Shown here one piece after another: positions 11,441 through 20,043 of a stretch of DNA of 27,220 nucleotides. This DNA is from Porogramme epimiltina (taxonomy: Eukaryota; Basidiomycota; Agaricomycetes; Polyporales; Polyporaceae): assembly GCA_900155495.1 (NCBI GenBank), contig FTLJ01000596.1:1-27220 (forward strand), given 5' to 3'. Every line of letters starts with the position of its first letter. Within the stretch, counting starts at the first letter, position 1. Below the pieces are notes generated by a model. The model had not been told where the DNA came from and did no database searches. It saw only the letters and a list, made by a program, of their open reading frames with translations. The translations under genes were made by a program, and so were the position numbers.

Positions 11441-11488
11441 CACGTGTTTGCGCCTGTGGCGACAGTACTGTAATAGTATGGCATGCCC

Positions 11489-11971
11489 GCTGTGATCATA
11501 TTAGCATCCTGGCTATTGAAAGAGCACGCAAAATGCGTACCTGCTCATTGGCGAAATGTGGCTGAGCTACAATTGTGGAGATGCCTTCAGCATACTCTGA
11601 GTTGAAAAAATGAATGGGCTCGTTTGCACCACTTTCTAGCGGAGTACCCTGACTCACTGAGCCGCCAAATTTGAACTTGGGGCTTCGGTACCTTCTGTGG
11701 ATGAGTAGGACATATTAATAAATGATATCAAAGTGTACCCACAGCTTGCCAGCGCCGTGCCGAGCCGATGTTCGGCACAACTTTGAAAGATGGTATCGTC
11801 TCCTGGTCCTACAGTGGGACCCTCTCCCGAGACGTGGTGAACTTGTGCTTGGTTGCGGAGCAAGGAAGGTTGAACATCAGCGAGCACACTCTGGAAGTGC
11901 GTGTCGGTCAGATGAAGTGTCTGAGCATCATAGGAGTCCCGATAGAATCGAACACCAGGGGCATAGGTCAT
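11489..11971 (-). pseudogene. Truncated paralogue X2 of the unknown gene X
   Basis: Start ATG at 11971. Readable exons are 11739-11971 and 11541-11694, then an exon beginning at 11489; the introns are 44 and 51 nt, GT..AG, the second with a GCTAAT-like branch site. It shares MTYA at the start, the core (F)QSC near the end of exon 1, SYSSTEG-like intron sequence, an EP..GI.. pattern in exon 2 and RACHTITV, matching EACRAVAT at the start of X1 exon 3. Within that third exon the similarity ends and the sequence runs into the TPK pseudogene, so the C-terminal half seen in X1 is missing. The open frame continues through TPK-derived sequence to TGA at 11255-11253. It could make a short chimeric protein, but truncation suggests a non-functional copy. 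Exon 1 is strongly diverged from X1. Confidence 0.65.
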
Positions 11972-12056
11972 GGCGGCTAGCACCCGCGTGGTAGGTTTCA
12001 AGCACTCTACAGTAATGCCAATGTTACGTACGAATCATTTGGCCCTACTGGTTGCG

Positions 12057-12176
12057 ATGTTTGAGCGGATGTTTGGACGGATGTTTGGACGGATGTTTGG
12101 ACGGATGTTTGGACGGATGTTTGGACGGGTGTTTGGACGGATGTTTGGACGGATGTTTGGACGGATGTTTGGACGG
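12057..12176. repeat. 12-bp minisatellite, 10 units
   Basis: Ten direct head-to-tail copies of ATGTTTGGACGG. The first unit reads GAGCGG at its end and the seventh starts with G, so it is nearly homogeneous. A 12-base period keeps all frames open: it reads as MFGR repeats on the plus strand and SVQT repeats on the minus. It lies between the X2 start codon (11971) and the X2 TATA-like block (12248-12291). The X1 leader has no such array. Because it sits in a probable leader or promoter I do not call it coding. Confidence 0.95.
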
Positions 12177-12247
12177 ATGTATGACTAGTGGATAGGAGGT
12201 GGTAGAAGGCCTGGCTCTGATTTGTACCAGTCCGAACTGTGTCAGGA

Positions 12248-12291
12248 GTCAATATATATAAGTCGCGCACAGGGCTATCCGGAAATGCAAT
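12248..12291. promoter_or_regulatory. TATA-like block, X2 copy
   Basis: AATATATATAAG followed by GGGCTATCCGGAAAT, matching the block upstream of X1 at 35 of 44 positions. The distance to the X2 start codon is about 280 bases. Subtracting the 120-base minisatellite leaves about 160, close to the 180 seen for X1, which supports these being equivalent promoters. Confidence 0.55.
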
Positions 12292-12967
12292 GGGTAGGTA
12301 GAATCATGGGCTCAGAAGTGACGTTAACGGTTTGGCATGTATCTGTGCGCACATGGCAATCGTTAACCAACACGGCCATAGAAGATCAAGGCGGATGAAC
12401 GAGAAGGGAAAAAGGTGGTCTGGAGGCGCAGCGCCAGGACTCGCAGAGGCCGGCTGACATGTCCTGACAGCAGACTCTGCTGTCAGGACACGCACACCTG
12501 CTGAATGGGGCGCGACTTCCGTGCAGGTCGGGAATGCAGCCACTGATTGTGGGGAGGAGTTTAGGCCTTCAGGTGGTGCACGGGTCGGCCTGAAGCCGGC
12601 TGCTGGGCGGCATCCCGAATTCCCGCGTCACCGACAACGCATAGCATCACCGACACTGCATAGAAGCACACACACGTCAGCCAGCCTGCTCCTCCTCCCG
12701 GGGCTGTCCGCCCGCGCACTCCAGTCTCGCACCGGCTTCCTTTTTTGCTTCAATAATGATGCGTTCCTACTGCTCGCCGACCTCCGTCGGGACGAGGATT
12801 TTATCGCGCATCGTTGGCTGGCCAACTCCGTCTGAAACATACAGAAAGCGCGGGCGATGCGGGCCAGAGTGAAGCCCTAGTTGAGAAGACATCGCACCAA
12901 TCTTCGGAGTGCTACCATATAATCGCAAGCTAGAAAATACACATTAACACTCTGCTGGATATCGACA
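12292..12967. other. Spacer between X2 and TPK
   Basis: It holds a perfect hairpin (12460-12490, listed separately). From about 12935 the sequence resembles the stretch from about 10436 (TAGAAAATACACATTAACAC against TAGAAAGTACACATAAATG), which marks the 3' flank of the duplicated TPK unit. The plus-strand frame at 12521-12835 has no recognisable features, so no gene is called. Confidence 0.45.
12460..12490. repeat. Perfect 13-bp inverted repeat, 5-base loop
   Basis: TGTCCTGACAGCA, then GACTC, then TGCTGTCAGGACA. The arms are exactly complementary. There is no U-run after it, and it lies between genes on one strand. It could be a structured 3' or 5' element, a protein-binding site or a scar of a mobile element; the sequence does not decide. 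Confidence 0.85.
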
Positions 12968-14085
12968 TCACCATTCTGACACAACGCTCCCCCCGAATGT
13001 GTCCAGCACGGGGACGTTCTCCGGCTTGAGCGTCTTCGCCTCGGGCGCGACCAATGGCCGTAGTTCCATCGTCCACCACACAGGTCGCGTCGTTCGTACG
13101 GTTACTACAGGCTCGTCAGGAAGGAGGTGGTTGGACGTCGAGACGAGTCCGTCAAACGAGGACGGAGTTTCGGCTGCGGCAATGTCCGTGAGTAGTGCCC
13201 GAGACGTAAAGCATAGGTGGAGCGAAGGACGTACTCAGGTTCCACTTGAGTCCGGTCGTTGTTAGGACGGTGGAATCGATCCCGACGGGGAGGATGCCAC
13301 AGGTTGGGCCGAAGAGTGAATGATCGACAGTGATGCGGTGCTCGCCCTATCCAGAAGCAAAACACATAAGTTAGACTGAGCAGGATGATACGCGGGCACC
13401 AGACAAGGAGCGCACGTACTTCGTCGAGGAGCCACGCGATGTTATCGTCCGTAGCCACGAAGGTACGCTTGCGGCTCTTCCGGAGTTTGTGCAGGAGGGA
13501 GAGTGTGTGCACCGTCTGGTCAAGGCGGCCCGCGAGCCCGCCGAGGAGGACGATGGTGTGTTGCTGCGCGAGGTGGTGTTGGTGGAGGGCGCGCGCGTGA
13601 CCGTCGCAGAGCCGGCGTACCTCGACATGGCGTTCGGCCTTCTCGTCGTCGACAAGCGCGCCGATGCATTTCATGAGGTCCGTCGAGTCCTGGTCGCCGT
13701 CGCGCACGATGCGCACGCCGCGCGAAGAGTAATACGCGCGGACGTCGTCGCGGAGGGAGTCGAGGTCGCCCTTGATGAGGTCCGGGGTGTACCTGTGCGC
13801 GCGCGGGGTTGGGACTCGGAGGTGCGGGGAGGGGGCGGCGCGGCGGGCGGGACGGACTCACAGATGGCGAAGGTCCTTGCCGTCGTAGTCGCGGAGGAGG
13901 TCGTGGAGGCGGTTGGCACCGCCGTCAGCGCAGGCGTGCCATCGGGAGGCGTGCCAGACGCGGTGGAGGAGTGCGAAGGAGAAGGGTTGGTTGAGGACGA
14001 TGAGGGCGTTGCGGGACTGGCGGAGGGGGTCGAGGAAGGAGATCTCCCAGGGCGTGACCGAGTACAGCGCAGAGCTCGACGCCAT
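12968..14085 (-). CDS. Thiamine pyrophosphokinase (5 exons)
   Basis: Transfers pyrophosphate from ATP to thiamine, giving thiamine diphosphate in the cytosol. Exons in transcript order: 13862-14085, 13621-13792, 13420-13563, 13235-13346, 12968-13173; introns are 57-73 nt, GT..AG. The product is 285 residues. Family motifs are all present: ADGGAN (53-58), KGDLDSL (82-88), DQDSTDLMK (108-116; the acidic/Ser-Thr metal- and substrate-binding motif), GGLAGRLDQ (140-148), TDDNIAWLL before exon 4, and FGPTCGILPVG (192-202) followed by GLKWNL. The C-terminus runs about 30 residues past the WWTMEL segment. The ATG at 14085 precedes TPWEISFL, typical of fungal members. It is divergent from the gene starting at 14412. 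No thiamine riboswitch signature was seen in its introns. A decayed copy lies at 10444-11440, so this is the only intact TPK in the window. Confidence 0.95.
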
Positions 14086-14411
14086 GGCTTCGCGGAGACC
14101 AAGGGCGGCTGAGGGCGACTCGCGAGGACGCTCCCGCAAGAATCCCGGGGCTGGGCGTGGATGTGATCTGCGCGAGGAGCGCTCGGGTGCGGCTACCTCT
14201 GGCTACCTCTCTTGCTGCGTCCAGGGCTCGAGCCGCCACACGCCACAGCCGCCAACGCCGCCTGGCCAAGCGCGGGCACGTGCCCAGACAGGCGTCGTGT
14301 CCTCGGCTCGCCCTCCCGTTGGGGCACACCTCTCTCCCCGAATGTCCTTCTTGACCGCGCCCACCGCCCTCGCCCTCGCCCCCCACCCCCCCGCTATCGT
14401 CCACGCCGAGC
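14086..14411. promoter_or_regulatory. Divergent intergenic region, TPK / 14412 gene
   Basis: These 326 bases lie between two divergent start codons and must carry both promoters. The side near 14412 is C-rich with a run of CCCCCCACCCCCC type around 14375-14395. A short direct repeat GGCTACCTCT occurs twice near 14195-14215. No TATA box is evident. Confidence 0.5.
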
Positions 14412-16538
14412 ATGGATAGGTTTCACGATCATTATCAGTCATATTCGTGGCACCAGGTGCGCCGTCCGTTCCCCCATCGTACGACTGCGGCTCGGCTCTA
14501 ACTGCGCCCTGCACCTATCCGTCTAGTCTCACGACCAGGTCAGTGTGCTGTCAATCGTGCGTCCGGGGTGCGCGTGCTCAAGGGCGTGTAGGCCACTGTC
14601 CTCTTGCTGCTGCCATACGAGACCGTAGAGGATGATGTCGCAGTGAGTGCCACTCCGCCATTCGCTCGAGCACTGGCTCAAGTCCCCCAGGTGACCATAG
14701 AAGAAAACCATCTCGTAGCAGGTGTAAAGGGCCAGCCCCCTGTGGTGAAGGCAGGTCCTTGTGTTTGTCGCGCGCTGGACGTGCAAGGCTCACATGTGTG
14801 TGATTCCAGGGCCAACTCTATGGCAGGGTGGATACATCGTCTTCTGTGTGGCAACTCGAGCCTCGTCCCTCCCGTCTTTCCGCCCGGGACCGCACAATCT
14901 CCACCACGTCAACCGCGTCTACGCAGTCTTCGTACGCTGTTGTCTCAGACCCAGAAATCTCAAGTAGCTTCGCAGCGTCCCTGGAGGCAGGCTTGATATC
15001 CGGATCCGATGCAGATGACACTGTCCTCTCGTCCCCGGCCCTTTCATCCCCCCTCTCATCTGCAGACGAGCACCTCGGCGTCCATCCAGAAATACACCGC
15101 AGACACAGGTCGCGCCCTTCGGTGTCCCCGCCCGCCCGACTTTCCCAAGGAGTCAGCCATCTCTCGTCCTTCTCGTCCCTCGAGTCACTCCACACCGGTT
15201 CCGGGCGGCTACTCACCCTCCACCTGGAGAAGGCGGATTCTGTCATCTGGCCTTCTCTCGTGGTGGGCCCTGTCCCGGAAACCATCTCCCCGACACCCGC
15301 CGGCGTGTATCCATGGGAGCTCGACGGCGTGTCGGAAGCACCATACAATCTAGATCCTACGAGTCTCGTGCTCATCGGCCTCGACCTGTACGACATTCGG
15401 AAAGCCAAGGAAGACGCTTTCGAGTACTTCATGTGCGTGGTTTCATTTCCCCTCCCTCGCTCCAGTCTCTCACTATGAGCACAGTCGAGCCTGGCACCAA
15501 GCGCAGCTCCCTTCTGCCGCCATCCGTCTGGCAACGCACTACCTGCCGCTCCAAACCATCGTGCCAGATGAGCCCGATAGTCCACCAGCACCCTCGTCGC
15601 CCGCGTCCTCTGTCGGGACGATGCTTCCAGAACCCAAGACGCCCACGCCGCGCCCGTCCATCTCCGCGCTTCAAATAACGACCACCGCCCCGCCCCCCGC
15701 TCCCGCTCCCGACCCCTCCGAGACACCCGGGACGACCGCGTACTACCTGGCGCGGCTTGGCGGCGCGACCGGGCTCGCGCAGCTCTTCCTCGCCGCAGGC
15801 CTACTCCACCTCGAGGGCACCGCCGCGTCGCTCCTCGCGTCCTCGTACGCGGGCCTCTCATCGCTCCGGTCCCCGTTCGCGTCGACGTCCGGCCCCCCGC
15901 CGTCCTCTGCCTACGGGCACGCGGGGACGAGCGCGGACGGCGCGGAGGCATGGCGGCGCGACCGTGAGCGCGCGGCACGCTTCTTCGTGCGCGCGCGGGC
16001 GCTGCACCCCGCGCTCGACGTGCCGCTCCTCCCCGCGGGCGCGGACGCGGAGACGGACGCGGAGGAGGGCGATGGCAGCGCGTCCGGGATGGAGAGCCCC
16101 GCGAGCACCGGCGCGGTCGTTGGCCGGCGCACGCGCTCGCCGCACCGTAGACGACGGGCCGGCGCAGAGCCGACTCAGCAGCAACAAGGGAGGCGGTCAC
16201 AGCAACAGCAGCAAAGGCCACAGCCCGGGCGTCTGGAGATGCCGACGATCGACGTTGTAGGGCGTGGAGGCGCAGGGGACCCGCTCCCGCAACCACTGCG
16301 CCAGCGCCGGCGCCGACGCGAGCAGGGGGCGGCGTACGGGAGAGGGTCGGCGGGCGACGACGCGGACGCGGAGCTGTCGAGCTCGATCGTGGAGAGCGTG
16401 CACCGCGAGCCGGACCTCGGCGCGGACGACGCGGACGGGACGTGGTACCTGTACCTCCCGGGCCTCGTCGGCGCGGGCACGGCGCTGCTCGTTGTGGGGC
16501 TGCTGAGCCTGCAGAGCTGGCGGAAGAACCAGGGGTAG
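14412..16538 (+). CDS. Low-complexity, probably tail-anchored membrane protein (4 exons)
   Basis: Proposed exons: 14412-14456, 14527-14538 (12-nt microexon), 14810-15432, 15485-16538, giving 577 residues. The last intron (52 nt, GTGCGT..GCACAG) and the two long exons are firm. The 5' part is less so: the microexon (SHDQ) is flanked by a CTAAC branch site plus TAG and by GTCAGT, but skipping it also keeps the frame. I know no family. The N-terminal half is Ser-rich; a more ordered part reads YNLDPTSLVLIGLDLYDIRK and EDAFEYFIRAWHQAQLPSAA, then HYLPLQ, helical and slightly TPR-like. The middle is Arg/Ala/Pro/Gln-rich. The C-terminus has a hydrophobic span (LVGAGTALLVVGLLSL) followed by QSWRKNQG, which suggests a tail anchor with a very short far-side tail. 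The opposite strand holds a 614-codon composition shadow. Confidence 0.72.
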
Positions 16539-16926
16539 GCGTGGTGTGGACGGGACGGGTGGGCGGGAAGGGTGGACGGGGGTGGCTGGAGGGCGCGAGG
16601 GGGTCGCGGGGGTTGAACTGGGGCTTGGCTTGGCTGCGCGCGTGTACTCGTACCTGGCTCACGACTTTATGACTTTGCTATGACCTGCTGTAACGCGACC
16701 CCGTGCGTGCGTCCGGGACGAGGAGCGTTGCGTCGAGCACGGAGCGCTGCGGACGCGTGCCCGCGAGTTTCCCCAGGTTCGCTATGTCCGAGGACGGCCG
16801 AGCCGAGTGCCGCCCATGTAAGCTGCCGCGCGCCGCCCTAAAGCCTCTTCGGCGTTTTCTGCCTGCCACTCTGGGACCGTCGCAGCTCCCACTGCACACC
16901 GCCCGCAGCTCCTACCGCACGACGCC
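16539..16926. other. Intergenic region before MOCS2A
   Basis: These 388 bases hold the 3' end of the 14412-16538 gene, a G-rich run on the plus strand around 16540-16620, and the MOCS2A promoter. Short frames on either strand (16678-16899 minus, 16703-16930 plus) have no recognisable product. No RNA gene is seen. Confidence 0.5.
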
Positions 16927-17363
16927 ATGAGCACCTCGCGCGCACCAACCATCACTGTGCTCTATTTCGCTGCCGCGTCGACCGAGACCGGCCTAACTTC
17001 GGAAGAGGTCGAGCTGCCCCCGGGCTCGCCATCGTCGCAGCCTCGCACCGACGCCGCCGGCACGTCCGATCCCGCGACTGGATCTGAAGCAGCACCGCGA
17101 GCATGTATGAGCCAGATCTTCGCCTGTGGGTAATGAAGCCTGTTCTTATTTATGTGCGTGACGACACGCCCCCAGGCGCGGCCGCGTTCCCGCTCGAAGA
17201 CCTCGCGGCGCTGCTCGCCGCGCGACACCCGCGGACGGCGCTGGGCGCGGTGCTCGCGCAGAGCTCGTGGGCGGTCGATGCCGAGATGGTGGACGATGCG
17301 GCGGGTGTCGTGCTGCGTGGGGGCGAGGAGGTCGCAGTCATATGCCCCGTCTCCGGCGGGTGA
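16927..17363 (+). CDS. Molybdopterin synthase small subunit, MOCS2A / MoaD-like (2 exons)
   Basis: The ubiquitin-fold sulfur carrier that delivers sulfur, as a C-terminal thiocarboxylate, when precursor Z becomes molybdopterin. Exons are 16927-17104 and 17176-17363 (71-nt intron, GTATGA..CCCCAG), 121 residues. Family marks are ITVLYFAAASTETGLTSEEV at the N-terminus, FPLEDLAALLAARHP in the middle, WAVDAEMVDD, and the C-terminus EEVAVICPVSGG with the essential terminal Gly-Gly. The family is usually about 80-95 residues; here a low-complexity insert of about 30 residues (Pro/Ser/Thr/Ala-rich, around 32-61) separates beta-1/2 from the following helix, and the intron falls at its end. Unlike animal MOCS2 it is not overlapped by the large subunit, which is not in this window. 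Alternative splicing could shorten the insert; otherwise the call is secure. Confidence 0.93.
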
Positions 17364-17549
17364 TAGCCTCGAGGTGTGCGATGTGCGATGTGCGAGCGGG
17401 GGCCATGGGGCTGCAGACTGGGTACGCACCGGATGTCGCTCGCACATGTACATGCCAAAATAGGAGGCAGCTTGAGAACGTTTCTGTGGGTGAGCTTCGG
17501 GGCCGGCAACGGTCCTCGCTCCCACCGCTACCATCGACGGCCAGACAAG

Positions 17550-18604
17550 ATGTGCAAAGGACTGTCATCGACGCAAGGACAAACACACGAACGCCGCACG
17601 AGGCCCCTGCGTCCTGTCGGTGCGCCCAAGAGCGCGTTCGCCGCCCGCCGTCTCACGCCCTCTACCTTCCTTATCGTCGAGGTCGACGACATCTTCGGAG
17701 AAGAGCCGTTCATCTACGTTAAGCTCGTCCCCGCGGCGCGCACCGTCCTGCTCCTCGACACTGGGTGCGGCGGGCGCACACGCATACCCGACGCCGAGTT
17801 CACTCGCCTGCGCGACTTCGTCGAGCGCGCTCCGGTGGAGGATAACGACGGGCGGCCGCTGAACCCGGGCGGCGCGATGGGGTACGCTGTGGTGCTCAGC
17901 CACTGCCACTACGACCACATCCGTACGTCTCAATAGAAAAGGAGGATATATGCACGTGTTGACGTATAGGCGTGGATGGTATGTGTACAACAGTGGGGGT
18001 AGAGCAGTTCGCGCAGGACTCGCCTGTCTTCGCGTCAGGCTACGACCCAGACTTCCTCTCGCCCGCCAACCTCCCCACGCATTCCCTCTGCTCCAGCCTC
18101 GAAATCGAGACCCCCTCGTACACGCCAACACTGCTTCCGCACGGCGCGCAGCTCGTGTCCGCCGCCGGCAAACCGCTGGGCGCAGTGCTCCTTCACACCC
18201 CAGGCCACACCCCGGACGAGATCGCGCTGTGGGACGAGGCCGAGGCGATGCTGTACGTCGGCGACACGCTGTACGAGCGGGCGCCGATTATCTTCCCGAA
18301 CGAGGGGAGCGTGGTGCGGTGGTGCGCGACAGTAGACCAGCTTGTCAAATTCATTGAGGCGTCGGGGAAGGGGGCCCAGGCGAGAATCAGCTGCGGCCAC
18401 GAGACGGCAATGGGCGACGCGCTCGACGTGCTGCACACGACGAAGGCGTTCATGTGGGATGTTATTGACGGGAGAGAGCCGGTGAAGAGGAGGATGACCA
18501 GGCGGGGGGAGGAGTTCGTCGAGTACGTGCAGGATGGTGGGAGGTATAGCTTGATCTGTCCGGAACGGCTCATAAAAGAAGCTAGAGGGGCTGTTCAATG
18601 CTGA
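17550..18604 (+). CDS. Metallo-beta-lactamase-fold hydrolase (2 exons)
   Basis: Metal-dependent hydrolase of the metallo-beta-lactamase superfamily; substrate unknown. Exons are 17550-17922 and 17994-18604 (71-nt intron, GTACGT..AACAG), 327 residues. The metal site is readable: HCHYDH (H118, H120, D122, H123, the HxHxDH motif) at the end of exon 1, TPGH (H196), VGD (D215) and SCGHET (H260). LLLDTGCGG upstream of the first motif matches the usual strand before the active site. The intron cuts directly after the metal motif, before GVEQF. The start is uncertain: 17550 is the last ATG before the conserved part, and the open frame continues upstream to 17376, so a 5' exon could be missing. It lies 186 bases after MOCS2A on the same strand and ends 43 bases from the convergent CCDC174-like gene. 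It belongs near the glyoxalase II/lactonase-like branch, not to antibiotic resistance (inference). Confidence 0.86.
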
Positions 18605-18647
18605 TGATGACTGTGGCGAAAGGAGGCCATACATGCTCATGGAGTAA

Positions 18648-20043
18648 TCAGGACCTCTTCTTGAGCATATCGTGCTCTAGCTGTGCCAGGAATGCGTCGG
18701 CCGCGTTTTGCGGGGGATCTGGATTTGACGGTCCTTTCCCCTTCTCGAGCTTCTGCGCTTCCAACGCTGCGAACGGGTCAGTCGCCGCAGACGGTGGGGA
18801 ACTCTTCGTGTGTAAGGACGGTGGGGGCTCCTTTGGTGCCTCTGGCCCAGCCCCCGCGCCCTTCCCCTCCTTCTTCCGCCGCTTCGCCTCGATCAGCTTC
18901 CTGCGCTCCTCAGCCTCCCGTTTCCTCTTCTCCTGCGCGCGACTCCTCCCAGGAATGAAGTCCTCGTCCGCACGCATACCCTCCACCTCGCCAGGGCGCA
19001 CGTCCACGGCGCCGTGCTCAGCTCGCCCCCTCAACGTCTCCTCGTGCAGCTGCCCCAACTCCGCCATCTTCTGCTTTCGCGCGTCGCCAGTGCCGAGCCT
19101 GATGTGTGCCGCGCCCATGTGGCGCCGCTCACCCGTCGAGTCGAAATGGACCTCTGGGTCGCCGTCTGGAGCGTACTCCGCATTAATCTTCGCGACCTCC
19201 TCCGCCGTCTTCTCGTATGTGCGATACTGCATGTAGCCGACGGGGTTGTCTGGTTCACGTTAGCCGCCGCTCGAGAGCTTAGATTGATGGCATTCCACTC
19301 ACAAATAACGCCAGTCCTGGTGAGATGGATCGAACATGAGAGGTGTAGGAGCTACGAAGTTTGGTTAAACGTACATGTCACTTGCATCCTCGTCCCGTTT
19401 CAGCCTGTCTAGCACCTCGCGAGGGACTTCCGAGCGGCGAGTCGAGCGTGTGCGGCCGAAGTCGTCCTCCCATTCGACGATATCATCGTCCGCAGGATTA
19501 GGCCCCGGCGCATCCGAGCTTTCGTCTTCATCGCTATCAGTATCCTGGTACTTGCTGTCGAACTGCACAACGATGCCATAGGCACCACCGTAAAGCTGAA
19601 TACTATGAAGTGCTGACTGCGGACTCACATCAACCACCAACTCAGAGAATTGCTTATCTGTGAGACCGCCTGTCTTGCCCTTCCGGAGGAGATCGTATTG
19701 TTTCGCCTTCTTCTCCAAGTTGACTCGCGCGTCCTCCGCCGTCCTCCGTGCAGACTCGTCGACCTCAATGTCGCGGATGGCGCGTCGTTGCACCCCGGCG
19801 TTTGCTTTCAGCCATTTAGGAACTTTCTTGGGTGAGACAGCACGTATGTTCGTCAAAGCGTGAATGGCCATGGTGCGCACCGCATACCTTCTCGGGCCTC
19901 GCCACACCAGTGACGGAGGTGCTCTCTCCAGCCGCTTTCTTCCTGGTCAGCTCCTGCTCTTGCTTCGCAAGGTGGGCTTTGAGGTCATGAAACGATGACG
20001 TGCTGATTCCAGCGGCCTTTGCCTTATCAATTGGAGGGGGCAT
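18648..20043 (-). CDS. CCDC174-like coiled-coil nuclear protein (5 exons)
   Basis: Resembles CCDC174, a nuclear protein linked in animals to the exon-junction complex. Exons in transcript order: 19888-20043, 19629-19826, 19375-19562, 19303-19316 (14 nt), 18648-19249; introns are 53-66 nt, GT..AG; 385 residues. Family-like features in the expected order: an N-terminal helix (SFHDLKAHLAKQEQEL), KVPKWLKANAGVQRRAIRD, a charged coiled coil (ARVNLEKKAKQYDLLRKG), VDFDSKYQ followed by an acidic patch, VEWEDDFGRTR with basic residues after it (the W-x-D-x-x-GR-R motif), GERRHMGAAHIRLG, then KQKMAELGQLHEETLRGR and a Lys/Arg/Glu-rich tail. The microexon encodes TGVI and both joins hold the frame (DM-TGVI-YNPVGYMQY). 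The tail has nuclear-localisation-like RKREAEERRKLIEAKRRKK. Family assignment is from remembered motif order, so it is good but not certain. Confidence 0.85.

Noticed and set aside
11970..12188. MFGR-repeat peptide on plus, SVQT-repeat peptide on minus
   Set aside because: A 12-base repeat keeps every frame open; flanks show no coding signal and the array lies between a promoter block and a start codon.
14818..16662. 614-codon open frame on the minus strand
   Set aside because: It is antisense to two firmly joined plus-strand exons; Arg/Pro/Ser-rich peptide typical of GC-rich shadows.
17103..17175. In-frame extension MYEPDLRLW of the second MOCS2A frame
   Set aside because: It lies in the intron; splicing 17105-17175 joins the two halves of the MoaD fold exactly.
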